A stretch of DNA of 64,000 bases from Marinobacter bohaiensis (GTDB lineage Bacteria > Pseudomonadota > Gammaproteobacteria > Pseudomonadales > Oleiphilaceae): the NCBI RefSeq assembly GCF_003258515.1, contig NZ_QGEH01000005.1, positions 124,001 to 188,000 of the forward strand. Direction: 5' to 3'. The translations under genes were made by a program, and so were the position numbers. Below the pieces are notes generated by a model. The model saw only the letters and a list, made by a program, of their open reading frames with translations. It had not been told where the DNA came from and made no database searches. This document shows, piece by piece, positions 19,336 to 28,361 of this stretch. How positions within the stretch are numbered: position 1 is the first letter of the stretch; each line of letters opens with the position of its first letter.

Positions 19336-19698
19336 ATGACGACGCTAGCAGCAGAACGCAGTTGGCTACTGGATCGCGGACTCCTCAAACTCGTCCACCA
19401 GTGCCGCCGACTGATCCTGGCGGAATTCGGCGTTAAGCTTCACCTGACCGACAACGACCTGGAGGACCAGTTGGCGTCCTACGCCAGGCAGTCCCGCTCC
19501 AGCCACCTGAACAATGCCTGGGAAGAGCTCAAGAAACAGGTTCCGGATCTGGCCGAGCAGGACGACGACAAGCCGCGCAATTACCGCGGCCAGGAGTTGG
19601 CGGAGCCGGCCGCGGCGGCCAAGAAAGAGGAACCGGCCAGCAGCAGCAAGACCCGCACCATCACCTACCGGGGCCGCAAAATGGAAGTGCCCGCCTGA
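19336..19698 (+). CDS. Conserved-looking small cytoplasmic protein, function unknown
   Basis: A 120-residue protein with a good ribosome site (GAGG seven bases before the ATG). The N-terminal 75 residues look helical (LLDRGLLKLVHQCRRLILAEFGVKLHLTD). A polar, Ala/Glu/Lys-rich linker follows, ending in a short basic segment TRTITYRGRKMEV. No signal peptide or membrane segment. I do not recognise the family. It lies between the btuB leader and the convergent btuD-like gene. Confidence 0.65.
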   Translation: MTTLAAERSWLLDRGLLKLVHQCRRLILAEFGVKLHLTDNDLEDQLASYARQSRSSHLNNAWEELKKQVPDLAEQDDDKPRNYRGQELAEPAAAAKKEEPASSSKTRTITYRGRKMEVPA

Positions 19699-19720
19699 TC
19701 GCGGCACGCCGACGGCGCGT

Positions 19721-20515
19721 TCAATCCACCGGGTCGGGAGTCCATCGCGGCGCGGGCCGCCAGAAGCTGTCCCCGCCCTCGCCGACCCGCTCGACCGGAT
19801 AGCTGTAGACCCGCTGCAGGCGCTCCGACGACAGCATTTCAGACGCCGAACCGGCATCGTGGTGACCGTCGGGATACAGTAACAGGACCCGGTCGGCGTA
19901 GCGTGCCGCCAGGTTGATGTCGTGAACGGTCATGACCACTAACCGCCGCTGCTCCCGCGCCAGCGCACACAGGGTTGCCATCAGTTCCGCCTGGTGGCGG
20001 AGATCCAGGTGGTTCACCGGCTCGTCCAGCAACAGGACGCCGGGGGCCTGGGTCAGCAGGGTTGCCATGGCCACCCGGCGCTGTTCGCCGCCGGACAGGC
20101 GGTCGACCCGAGCCTCCGCCAGACCTTCCAGCCCACAGCTCGCCAACGCCTGGCGGATGATGACCTGATCATTCGCTCCCAGCGCCTGCCAGCCCGGTCG
20201 GTGCGCGTAACGGCCGGCCCCTACGGCTTCGGTTACGGTAAACGGAAAATCCATCGGCGACTGCTGCAGCAACAGACCAACGCGACGCGCCAGCACTTTG
20301 CGCGGGCAGCGCCGGATGTCCACGCCATCGACAAACACCCGTCCCGCCAACACCGGCAGCAGACCAGCCAGAGTCAGCAGCAGCGAGGATTTGCCGACAC
20401 CGTTCTCCCCCAGGATGGCCCAGACTTCGCCGCCTTCGGCCTGCAGATCAAGCGGCTCCGCCAGGGCCCGGTCGCCACGACCAAAAGTCAGGCCGTCCAA
20501 CTGCAAGGAGGGCAT
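19721..20515 (-). CDS. btuD: ABC transporter ATPase, BtuD/FecE-like
   Basis: A 264-residue ATPase with Walker A GENGVGKSS, Q-loop LLQQSP, signature LSGGEQRRVAMA, Walker B VLLLDEPVNHLD and the switch His in TVHD, the layout of iron-siderophore/cobalamin importer ATPases. The start codon overlaps the stop of the permease gene by one base (TGATG on the minus strand), so the two are translationally coupled. Proximity to btuB suggests cobalamin as substrate, but siderophore or heme cannot be excluded. No binding-protein gene is adjacent. Confidence 0.75.
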   Translation of the reverse strand: MPSLQLDGLTFGRGDRALAEPLDLQAEGGEVWAILGENGVGKSSLLLTLAGLLPVLAGRVFVDGVDIRRCPRKVLARRVGLLLQQSPMDFPFTVTEAVGAGRYAHRPGWQALGANDQVIIRQALASCGLEGLAEARVDRLSGGEQRRVAMATLLTQAPGVLLLDEPVNHLDLRHQAELMATLCALAREQRRLVVMTVHDINLAARYADRVLLLYPDGHHDAGSASEMLSSERLQRVYSYPVERVGEGGDSFWRPAPRWTPDPVD

Positions 20516-21480
20516 CAGCGGGTCCCCCGGCGTTGCAGCAGGTAGAGGAAAAGCGGCACGCCAACCGCCGCCGTCAACACACCGACCGGCAGCTGCCGTG
20601 GCGCTATCAGTGAGCGGGCAGCCGTATCGGCCAGCATCAGCAAGGCACCCCCGGCCAACAGGCTGGCCGGGGCCAACGCGCGGTGACCAGCCCCCAGCCA
20701 CTGCCGCATCAGGTGTGGCACCACCAGCCCGACGAACCCGACGGGGCCGGCCAGCGTTACCGCACAGGCGGTCAGAAACGACGCCGTCAGGTAGCAGACA
20801 CCCCGCAGGCGGCGGGTTTCCACACCCAGGACCGCGGCCTGTTCATCGCCACGAGCCAGAAGATCCAGCGCCGGCGCCATGAACCAGGCCGCCGCCAGCG
20901 CCAACGCCAGCACCAGCAGCGCCCACCAGGGCGTTTCCGGCCGGGACAGGTCCCCCATCAGCCAGAACAGCATGCCGCGCAGGGACTGATCCGGCCCCAG
21001 CACCAACAGAAGACTGATACAGGCACCCCAGCCGGCAGCAATCACGACACCGGTAAGCAACAACCGATCGCCCCGGCCATAGCCCATGCGACCACCCAGC
21101 AGGAACACCAGCAGCATGCTGGCCAGGCTGCCCACAAACGCACTGCCGGAAACCCACCAGCCGCCCAATCCCAGGGTGATGGCGCCCAGGGCCGCTACGG
21201 CCGCCCCACCGGAAATGCCCAGCACATAGGGTTCAGCCAGTGGGTTGCGCAACAGCACCTGCATCAGCACGCCAGCCAGGGCCAGCATACCGCCGACGGC
21301 AAACGCCGTGACGGCGCGGGGCAGGCGCAGCTCCATGAGAATAGTGGACTGCCAGTCCGGCAGCTCGCCGGCAAAGACCTGCAGCGGATCGATTGCAATG
21401 GATCCCCAGCCCAGCGCCAGACCGAAGACCAGCAGGTTGAGCAACAGCAGCGTTGGAAGCCAGATCGTTGAATGCCGCAC
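20515..21480 (-). CDS. btuC: FecCD/BtuC-type ABC transporter permease
   Basis: A 321-residue inner-membrane permease with eight to ten hydrophobic segments. It has the family motifs LRLPRAVTAFAVGGMLALAG, NPLAEPYVLGISGGAA and AGPVGFVGLVVPHLMR. It starts at a GTG at 21480. It is coupled to the ATPase gene at 19721-20515 and probably imports cobalamin given the nearby btuB; there is no riboswitch in front of this unit. Confidence 0.78.
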   Translation of the reverse strand: MRHSTIWLPTLLLLNLLVFGLALGWGSIAIDPLQVFAGELPDWQSTILMELRLPRAVTAFAVGGMLALAGVLMQVLLRNPLAEPYVLGISGGAAVAALGAITLGLGGWWVSGSAFVGSLASMLLVFLLGGRMGYGRGDRLLLTGVVIAAGWGACISLLLVLGPDQSLRGMLFWLMGDLSRPETPWWALLVLALALAAAWFMAPALDLLARGDEQAAVLGVETRRLRGVCYLTASFLTACAVTLAGPVGFVGLVVPHLMRQWLGAGHRALAPASLLAGGALLMLADTAARSLIAPRQLPVGVLTAAVGVPLFLYLLQRRGTR

Positions 21481-21575
21481 GAATCACCCGGTTCATGAAA
21501 GGAACACGAGTATAGCGGCGGGATGGCAAGGGGTTAAGGCGTGGGTAGTCAATCGAGAGGCGGGTAGAGCATGAA

Positions 21576-21598
21576 GGTCCGGCCTGAACGGCCGGACC
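21576..21598. terminator. Strong GC hairpin after fadL
   Basis: GGTCCGGCC-TGAAC-GGCCGGACC is a perfect 9-bp stem between the end of fadL and the btuC-like gene. No long T-run follows on the minus strand, so it is at best a weak intrinsic terminator for fadL. Confidence 0.4.
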
Positions 21599-21646
21599 GA
21601 AAAGCGTCCCGCGCGGACCGCAGTCCACGCAGGAATTCGAGCGGGA

Positions 21647-23032
21647 TCAGAACGCCTTGCTGACCTGAATGGCCGCGTTCCAGGCGTCCAGCTCGTAGGT
21701 GCCATTGTAGCTGGCAGCGCCCGGAGCCGGCTCGTCGTCGACGGTGTATTCCTGCTCGTCCACGTCAACGTCGTCAAACAGCAGCATGCCGGCAGCCACA
21801 TCCACAGTCCAGCCACTCTGATCGTCTTTCCACTGCGTGCCCAGGGACAGCCAGTGACGGTCGTCAGACGGCACCCGCGCGGTACGGAAGTCCTCGTCCA
21901 CCGGGGACTGGTCGTAGGCGTAGCCGGTCTTGAAAGCCCAGTGCGGCGTGGCCTGCCAGATGGCACCCACGTTGAACTGCCAGGTGTCGTTCCAGTTCTC
22001 AGAGACGTGACCGATGATATCGCTGTCACCGTACTTGGCGGCACCCGACACGGAGGAGATCGCGCCGTTTTCCTCACGGCTGACAACGTCGAGCGCCTCG
22101 AAGTCGCTCCACTCGGCCCAGGTGGCACCGGCCAGCAGGGTCACGCTGTCGGTCAGCTTGTGACGGGCACCCAGGGTGACGCTGGCAGGAATGTCGACAG
22201 GTACGACGGCGTCTTCCTCGGCCGTGCCGGTGGTAAGCGTGGCGGCATCCGGGAAGTTGGTCAGCGTCGCATCACCCTTCAGTTTCAGGGTGGTGGCGGT
22301 ACGACCGGTGATACCAAACTGGGTCCGGTCGTTCAGCTCATACAGCAGGCCAACGGTGAAGTTGGTCGCAATGTCGTCGCCTTCCGCCTTGAAGTAGCCG
22401 TCAGAAAGAGTCACCGGCATACCCGCGGCCGCCAGCTGCGCTTCGGTTGCACTGTATTCCTGATACTTGGTCAGCTTGCCGTCGGCATACAGGACGTTGA
22501 AGCTCACGCCCATGGACAGACCTTCGCCGTTGTTAACGGACAGGGTCGGGCTGAAGGAGATCACGGTGATCTCGGTCTTGTCAGCAAAATAACGACCGGT
22601 GAAGTCGTTGTCGTAATCGGCAGCCAGGCCATACGGCGCGTGAATACCGAAGCCTACGTCAACGCGATCGTTGACCTCGTGGGTTACAAAGAAATTGGGC
22701 AGTACGGACAGGTCGGCGATGTCGCCGCCTTCGCTACCACTGACCGGCTGGCCTACGGAATCCGTCGCGCTGGTGGAACCGTCCTTGGCTTCTGCATCGA
22801 TGTCCAGGACCGCCGCACCGAAGGAAATATTGGTGCCGGACAGCTGGCTCATGCCGGCCGGATTGTAGTAGACGGTGGTTGCGTTCTCGGGGTTGGCCGC
22901 GGTACCCGCGTTAGCCACACCCATGGCGCTGGCGCTCAGCTCGTTAAGGGAAAAACCGCCCGCAAAGGAAGCCGCCGGGGCGCACAGGATGGTCGCCAGC
23001 ATGGCGCGTGATAGTGTCTTGTTATAGCTCAT
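21647..23032 (-). CDS. fadL: FadL-family outer membrane fatty acid/hydrocarbon transporter
   Basis: A 461-residue outer-membrane protein from the ATG at 23032. A signal peptide ending ASFA precedes the FadL N-terminal hatch motif GGFSLNELSASAMGVANAGTAA and NATTVYYNPAGMSQL, which is diagnostic. The barrel ends in QVSKAF with C-terminal phenylalanine. Such proteins take long-chain fatty acids or hydrophobic compounds across the outer membrane. GGAG lies 11 bases before the start. It is a single-gene unit. Confidence 0.93.
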   Translation of the reverse strand: MSYNKTLSRAMLATILCAPAASFAGGFSLNELSASAMGVANAGTAANPENATTVYYNPAGMSQLSGTNISFGAAVLDIDAEAKDGSTSATDSVGQPVSGSEGGDIADLSVLPNFFVTHEVNDRVDVGFGIHAPYGLAADYDNDFTGRYFADKTEITVISFSPTLSVNNGEGLSMGVSFNVLYADGKLTKYQEYSATEAQLAAAGMPVTLSDGYFKAEGDDIATNFTVGLLYELNDRTQFGITGRTATTLKLKGDATLTNFPDAATLTTGTAEEDAVVPVDIPASVTLGARHKLTDSVTLLAGATWAEWSDFEALDVVSREENGAISSVSGAAKYGDSDIIGHVSENWNDTWQFNVGAIWQATPHWAFKTGYAYDQSPVDEDFRTARVPSDDRHWLSLGTQWKDDQSGWTVDVAAGMLLFDDVDVDEQEYTVDDEPAPGAASYNGTYELDAWNAAIQVSKAF

Positions 23033-23358
23033 GATTGTTATATCTCCGCCGTAAGTCTTGTGACCGGCGGAGTATACAGGGGTGTATGGACTGGCCTCAA
23101 ATGCTAATTTCATTGATTAGCTTTGCAATTCAATAATATGCCGCCCAGGTTTCATGCCAATTTTAAAAAGAGCGTATGAAAGGGGCGTATGAATAGACCG
23201 TATGACTACTGGCCGGAGCGACGCACGGCATGCCTTCGGCACAACCACGGGCTCCGATCCGCGCGGAAGGTGAGACAGAAACAAGAAATGGGAACCGCCA
23301 GAAAAGCAGGAAGGAAAACCGGGCGTGGCAGCACCCCGCCACGCCCAGGCAAAGACAC
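23033..23358. other. Intergenic region between fadL and pilU
   Basis: 326 bases with no gene that I can support. The right half (23033-23150) is AT-rich and should hold the fadL promoter on the minus strand. The left end carries the pilU terminator at 23313-23346. Confidence 0.5.
23313..23346 (-). terminator. Intrinsic terminator of pilU
   Basis: On the minus strand GGGCGTGGC and GCCACGCCC form a 9-bp stem (23321-23346) followed by GGTTTTCCTT, about 13 bases after the pilU stop codon. Confidence 0.7.
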
Positions 23359-24480
23359 TTAATCGTTCTGGATCGAGAGCTTGTCGACAGTGGACGACAG
23401 TGCGTCGGAATCGGTGGCATCGGCCCCCAGCTTGATCATCAGACGCAGATCGTTGGCGGAGTCGGCATGCGCCAGGGCGTCTTCGTAGGTGATCGAGCCC
23501 TCGGCATAGAGCCGGTACAGCGCCTGGTCGAAGGTCTGCATGCCGCCTTCCGTGGACTTGGACATCAGTTCCTTGAGCTTGTGCACCTCGCCCTTGCGGA
23601 TCATGTCCTGGGCCAGCGGGCTGTTGATCAGCACTTCGATGACCGCGCGCCGCCCCTTGCCGTCCGGCGTGGGAATCAGCTGCTGGGCCACGATGGCCTT
23701 GAGGTTGAGGGACAGGTCCATCCAGATCTGGTTGTGCTGCTCGGGATTGAAGAACTGGATGATCCGGTCCAGCGCCTGGTTGGCGTTGTTGGCGTGCAGG
23801 GTGGCCAGGCACAGGTGACCGGTTTCCGCGAACTGCACCGCGTACTCCATGGTCTGCTTGGTCCGCACCTCACCGATCAGGATCACATCCGGCGCCTGCC
23901 GCAGGGTGTTCTTCAGGGCGACCTCGAAGCTCTCCGTGTCGATCCCCACCTCGCGCTGGGTGACGATGCAACCCTGGTGCTGGTGGACGAATTCGATCGG
24001 GTCCTCGATGGAAATGATGTGGCCCCGGGAGTTGCGGTTGCGGTGGCCGATCATCGCCGCCAGGGATGTAGACTTACCGGTACCGGTGGCCCCCACGAAA
24101 ATGATCAGGCCGCGCTTGGTCATGGCCAGATCCTTGATGACGTCCGGCAGCGACAGGTCGTCGATCTGCGGGATCTTCACCTCGATGCGACGCAGCACCA
24201 TGCCGCACAGGTTGCGCTGGAAGAAGGCGCTGACCCGGAAACGGCCGATGCCGCGGGCACTGATGGCGAAGTTGCACTCGTGGGTTTCCTCGAACTCCGC
24301 GCGCTGCTTGTCGTTCATCGCGCCGTAGACCAGTTCACGGGTCTGTTCCGGCGTCAGCGCGTTCTTGGTCACCGGCAGCACCTTGCCGTTGACCTTCATG
24401 CTGGGCGGCACCCCCGCCGTGATAAAGAGGTCCGATCCCCCCTTCTCCACCATCAGCCGCAGCAGTTTTTCGAATTCCAT
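23359..24480 (-). CDS. pilU: Type IV pilus retraction-associated ATPase PilU
   Basis: A 373-residue PilT-family ATPase with Walker A GATGTGKST, the Asp box ISIEDPIEFVH, Walker B APDVILIGEVRT and the His box TGHLCLATLHANNANQA. The N-terminus MEFEKLLRLMVEKGGSDLFITAG and the longer C-terminus identify PilU rather than PilT. It works with PilT to power retraction of type IV pili. It lies 47 bases downstream of pilT on the same strand. Confidence 0.93.
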   Translation of the reverse strand: MEFEKLLRLMVEKGGSDLFITAGVPPSMKVNGKVLPVTKNALTPEQTRELVYGAMNDKQRAEFEETHECNFAISARGIGRFRVSAFFQRNLCGMVLRRIEVKIPQIDDLSLPDVIKDLAMTKRGLIIFVGATGTGKSTSLAAMIGHRNRNSRGHIISIEDPIEFVHQHQGCIVTQREVGIDTESFEVALKNTLRQAPDVILIGEVRTKQTMEYAVQFAETGHLCLATLHANNANQALDRIIQFFNPEQHNQIWMDLSLNLKAIVAQQLIPTPDGKGRRAVIEVLINSPLAQDMIRKGEVHKLKELMSKSTEGGMQTFDQALYRLYAEGSITYEDALAHADSANDLRLMIKLGADATDSDALSSTVDKLSIQND

Positions 24481-24527
24481 CAGTTCACCTGTCTTGTTCT
24501 GGTTCCCGGCACCGACTCAGCGGTGCG

Positions 24528-25562
24528 TCAGAAGTTATCCGGCATCTTGGCTTTCGACCGCGCCGCTTCCCGCGTGATCAAACCTTTCTGGAGCATCTTC
24601 AGCAGGCACTGGTCCAGGGTCTGCATCCCCAGGGAGCCGCCGGTCTGGATGGCGGAGTACATCTGCGCCACCTTGTCCTCACGGATCAGGTTCCGGATCG
24701 CCGAGGTGCCGATCATGATTTCGTGGGCCGCGACACGACCACCGCCCACTTTCTTCATCAGGGCCTGGGACACCACCGCCTGCAGGGATTCGGACAGCAT
24801 CGAGCGGACCATGGACTTCTCTTCCGCCGGGAACACGTCGACCACCCGGTCGATGGTCTTGGCGGCGGAGGTGGTGTGCAGGGTGCCGAACACCAGGTGA
24901 CCGGTTTCGGCGGCGGTCAGCGCCAGGCGAATGGTTTCCAGGTCCCGCAGCTCACCGACCAGGATGATGTCCGGGTCTTCCCGCAGGGCCGAACGCAGCG
25001 CTTCGTTGAAGCCCAGGGTGTCGCGGTGGACTTCCCGCTGGTTGAGCAGGCACTTTTTGGATTCGTGCACGAATTCGATCGGATCCTCGATGGTGAGGAT
25101 GTGCTCGTAGCGGGAATCGTTGATGTAGTCGAGCATCGCCGCCAGGGTCGTCGACTTACCGGAACCGGTGGGCCCGGTCACCAGCACCAGACCACGCGGC
25201 ACGGAGGCGATGTCCTTGAACACCTGCCCCATGCCCAGGTCTTCCATGGTCAGGACCTTGGAGGGGATGGTCCGGAACACGGCGCCGGCGCCGCGATTCT
25301 GGTTGAAGGCGTTAACCCGGAAACGGGCGACGCCGGGAACCTCAAAGGAAAAGTCTGTCTCAAGGAATTCTTCGTAGTCCTTACGCTGCTTATCGTTCAT
25401 GATGTCGTAGATCAGCGAATGGACTTCTTTATGCTCCATGGGGGGCAGGTTGATCCGGCGCACGTCCCCGTCGACACGGATCATGGGAGGCAGCCCGGCA
25501 GACAGGTGCAAATCCGACGCGCCCTGTTTCGCCGAGAAGGCCAGGAGTTCAGTAATATCCAT
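24528..25562 (-). CDS. pilT: Type IV pilus twitching motility ATPase PilT
   Basis: A 344-residue hexameric retraction ATPase of the inner membrane-associated pilus motor. It starts MDITELLAFSAKQGASDLHLSAG, with Walker A GPTGSGKST, LTIEDPIEFVHESK, DPDIILVGELRD and the His box TGHLVFGTLHTTSAAKT; the C-terminal AIRNLIRE motif needed for retraction is present. It is divergent from yggS with 249 bases between starts, as pilT and yggS-proC are in Pseudomonas. Confidence 0.96.
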   Translation of the reverse strand: MDITELLAFSAKQGASDLHLSAGLPPMIRVDGDVRRINLPPMEHKEVHSLIYDIMNDKQRKDYEEFLETDFSFEVPGVARFRVNAFNQNRGAGAVFRTIPSKVLTMEDLGMGQVFKDIASVPRGLVLVTGPTGSGKSTTLAAMLDYINDSRYEHILTIEDPIEFVHESKKCLLNQREVHRDTLGFNEALRSALREDPDIILVGELRDLETIRLALTAAETGHLVFGTLHTTSAAKTIDRVVDVFPAEEKSMVRSMLSESLQAVVSQALMKKVGGGRVAAHEIMIGTSAIRNLIREDKVAQMYSAIQTGGSLGMQTLDQCLLKMLQKGLITREAARSKAKMPDNF

Positions 25563-25811
25563 CAGAATTCCTCGGAAGGCTTTTTCTTGATTCGTTCGGG
25601 TTCTGTATTCTATTTGCCGTTTATCCGCCCGTGCCCTGGCAAGGGCGTGACCGGGGCCAGGGGCGTAACCGGCTAAGCCAACCGCTCAGGGAAAGCGGTC
25701 TTCGCGACCCCACGACAGCTCGACCTGTCGTCATCCAGCGCCTTGCGCAAGCCCGGAATGCCAAGCCAGAATTGCGAACAAACGTGCCCAGAAGTTCCAG
25801 AGATTCCTTGA

Positions 25812-26510
25812 ATGGCCAGCATAGCAGACAACCTCGGGAGCGTAACCCGACGCATACAAAAAGCAACAATGGCCGCAGGCCGGCCGGAGAGCGGCGTCAC
25901 GCTGCTCGCCGTCAGCAAGACGCGCCCGCCTGAAGACCTGCGTTCCGCCTATGCGGCGGGACAACGTTGCTTCGGCGAAAACTACCTTCAGGAAGCCCTG
26001 GAGAAGGTCGCGGCACTGGCCGACCTGGACAACATCGAGTGGCACTTCATCGGCCCGATCCAGTCCAACAAGACCCGCGACATCGCCGGCCATTTCCACT
26101 GGGTGCACAGCGTCGACCGGCTCAAGATCGCCCGGCGGCTCAGCGAGCAGCGCCCCGCGGACAAACCGCCGCTCGATATCTGCCTGCAGGTCAACATCGA
26201 CGACGAAGCCAGCAAGTCCGGCGTCGCCCTGGCGGACATCGACGCCCTGGCAGCCGACGTACTGGCCCTGCCCAACCTGCGCCTGCGCGGGCTGATGGCC
26301 ATTCCCGATCCCGACCAGCCGGACGCCGACCTGCGGGCCAGCTTCCGGGCCCTGGCCGACAAACTGGCCGGGCTGCGCCAGGCCCATCCCGATGCCGCCG
26401 GCCTGGATACCCTGTCCATGGGCATGAGCGGTGACCTGGAGGCGGCCATTGCCGAGGGGGCCACCCTGGTGCGTGTGGGTACCGCCCTGTTCGGGGCCCG
26501 CGCCGCCTGA
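25812..26510 (+). CDS. yggS: YggS family PLP-homeostasis protein
   Basis: A 232-residue alanine-racemase-fold protein that binds pyridoxal phosphate. The PLP lysine is Lys36 in LLAVSKTRP; GENYLQEALEK, WHFIGPIQSNKTRDI and LSMGMSGDLEAAIAEGATLVRVGTALFG are family motifs. It is the first gene of a yggS-proC-yggT unit next to pilT, the same order as in Pseudomonas and E. coli. Confidence 0.94.
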   Translation: MASIADNLGSVTRRIQKATMAAGRPESGVTLLAVSKTRPPEDLRSAYAAGQRCFGENYLQEALEKVAALADLDNIEWHFIGPIQSNKTRDIAGHFHWVHSVDRLKIARRLSEQRPADKPPLDICLQVNIDDEASKSGVALADIDALAADVLALPNLRLRGLMAIPDPDQPDADLRASFRALADKLAGLRQAHPDAAGLDTLSMGMSGDLEAAIAEGATLVRVGTALFGARAA

Positions 26511-26567
26511 CGGATGAACCTGTTATGATCTCAATCCAATGATCCACCTGACTGACGGAGTTCCAGC

Positions 26568-27404
26568 GTGAGCAAGACCCAGACGATCGCATTCATCGGG
26601 GCCGGTAACATGGCCAGCGCCATCATCGGCGGCATGATCGAGAACGGCTACAGTGCTGACAACATCTGGGTCAGTGCGCCGGAAGACAGCCACCTGCAGG
26701 GCCTGCGCACCCGCTTCGGGGTGAGCGTCACCACCGACAACCGGCACTGCGCCCAGCAGGCGGACATCATCGTGCTCGCCGTCAAACCTCAGGTCATGCG
26801 CAGCGTCTGCCAGGACATCGCGCCGGTGGTGCAGAACACCCGCCCGCTGATGGTCTCCATCGCCGCGGGGCTGGAATGCGCCACCCTCGACAGCTGGCTC
26901 GGCGGAGGCCTGCCGCTGGTGCGGGTCATGCCCAACACCCCGTCACTGGTGGGCAAGGGCGCCGCCGGCCTGTTCGCCACTGACGACGTCAAGGACAAAC
27001 AGCGTGATGCGGTAACCGCCATCTTCGGCGGCATCGGCGAAGCGGTCTGGGTCGAGGAAGAATCCCTCCTGCATGCCGTCACCGCCCTGTCCGGCAGCGG
27101 CCCGGCCTACTGCTTCCTGTTCCTGGAAGCCTTGGAAGAAGCGGCCATCGCCAACGGCCTGGAAGCGGCCACCGCCCGCAAACTGGCCATCCAGACCATG
27201 GCCGGCGCCGCCGAGATGGCCGCGCAAGGCAGCGACGAGCCGGCCCAGCTCAAGCGCAACGTCATGTCCCCCGGCGGCACCACCGAACGCGCCATCCAGA
27301 CCTTCGAGGACGGCGACCTGCGGGCCCTGGTGCAGAAAGCCAGTCAGGCCGCGTTCAAACGCTCGGAGGAGCTGGCGGTCGAACTCAGCAAAGATGACGG
27401 CTGA
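26568..27404 (+). CDS. proC: Pyrroline-5-carboxylate reductase
   Basis: ProC catalyses the last step of proline synthesis using NAD(P)H. The 278-residue protein has the Rossmann motif IAFIGAGNMASAIIGG, VLAVKPQVM, VRVMPNTPSLVGKGAAGLF and the C-terminal dimerisation/active-site segment ALSGSGPAYCFLFLEAL and VMSPGGTTERAI. It starts at a GTG at 26568, with GGAG seven bases upstream. Confidence 0.96.
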   Translation: MSKTQTIAFIGAGNMASAIIGGMIENGYSADNIWVSAPEDSHLQGLRTRFGVSVTTDNRHCAQQADIIVLAVKPQVMRSVCQDIAPVVQNTRPLMVSIAAGLECATLDSWLGGGLPLVRVMPNTPSLVGKGAAGLFATDDVKDKQRDAVTAIFGGIGEAVWVEEESLLHAVTALSGSGPAYCFLFLEALEEAAIANGLEAATARKLAIQTMAGAAEMAAQGSDEPAQLKRNVMSPGGTTERAIQTFEDGDLRALVQKASQAAFKRSEELAVELSKDDG

Positions 27405-27467
27405 TCGCTGGAAAATCCCGACATTCATGCGCATTATTGACGCCGAAACCCCAGTACGGAGCCCCAA

Positions 27468-28052
27468 ATGCTGGCGCAGATCGTAATTACGACGTTACAG
27501 ATCCTTTCGACTTTCTATCTCACCATCGTGTTGCTGCGCTTCCTGCTGCAACTGGCCCGGGCCGACTTCTACAACCCGATCAGCCAGTTCGTGGTCAAGG
27601 CCACCAACCCGCCACTGCGACCGCTGCGCCGGATCATTCCGGGCTGGGGTGGCGTGGACGGCGCCGCCCTGGTGTTGGCCGTCCTGATCCAGATGCTCAC
27701 GTTCTTCCTGATCCTGATCGCCCTGAGCGGCGGCGTCCCCTCCTTCAACCCGGTGACGCTGCTGGCGTGGTCGGCGGTGACCGTGCTGGGACTGATCGTC
27801 AAGATCTACTTCTGGTCGGTGCTGGCCATCGTCATCATCAGCTGGATTGCCCCCGGCAGCCCGCATCCGGCCATCCAGTTGATCGGCCAGCTCACTGAGC
27901 CGGTGATGCGCCCGGTGCGTAACGTCATGCCGGCTGTCGGCGGCCTGGACCTGTCACCGATCGTGGTATTCCTGCTGCTCAACGTGGTCTCGATCGTGAT
28001 CGAATACATGGCCCGCGGCGTTGGCCTGGGGAACATCGGCGTCGCCCTCTGA
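27468..28052 (+). CDS. yggT: YggT family membrane protein
   Basis: A 194-residue integral membrane protein made of two YggT repeats, each with the motif NPxxxFVxxxTxPxxxPxRRxxP (first copy NPISQFVVKATNPPLRPLRRIIP, about residues 36-58; second copy around 138-160). It is the third gene of the yggS-proC operon with a good ribosome site (GGAG). Its role is not firmly known; the family has been linked to osmotic stress and cell-envelope assembly. Confidence 0.9.
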   Translation: MLAQIVITTLQILSTFYLTIVLLRFLLQLARADFYNPISQFVVKATNPPLRPLRRIIPGWGGVDGAALVLAVLIQMLTFFLILIALSGGVPSFNPVTLLAWSAVTVLGLIVKIYFWSVLAIVIISWIAPGSPHPAIQLIGQLTEPVMRPVRNVMPAVGGLDLSPIVVFLLLNVVSIVIEYMARGVGLGNIGVAL

Positions 28053-28361
28053 TGCGCGCCATGGCCGAGGGGCGATCCGCCCCTCGGCCTGTTACAAAAT
28101 GACGCAATTTTCTACACACCGAAACCCACCTCCAGCCTCCTGATTTTCCGAAGTTTCTCCAGGCGCCGCCAATATCCTGACGCAAATCAGTTGCTTGACA
28201 GCCCACAGGACCTCGGCCCGATCTTTCCCAATCGCCTACCATCGCTACAATAGACCGGAAATGTCGTAACCCGACAAATACGGAAAAATCAAGACAAAAG
28301 AAAAGGTCCGACCGGTTACCGGCGGGCTAAAGGAACTGACCGAGCGCAAAAGGCTGGCCCG
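28053..28361. other. Intergenic region before the dynamin-like gene
   Basis: 309 bases without a gene. It starts with a perfect 12-bp stem (GGCCGAGGGGCG/CGCCCCTCGGCC, 28063-28089) that probably ends the yggS-proC-yggT message although no long T-run follows. The remainder is a leader with a TACAAT hexamer at 28246-28251 that could be a -10 element for the next gene. Confidence 0.45.
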
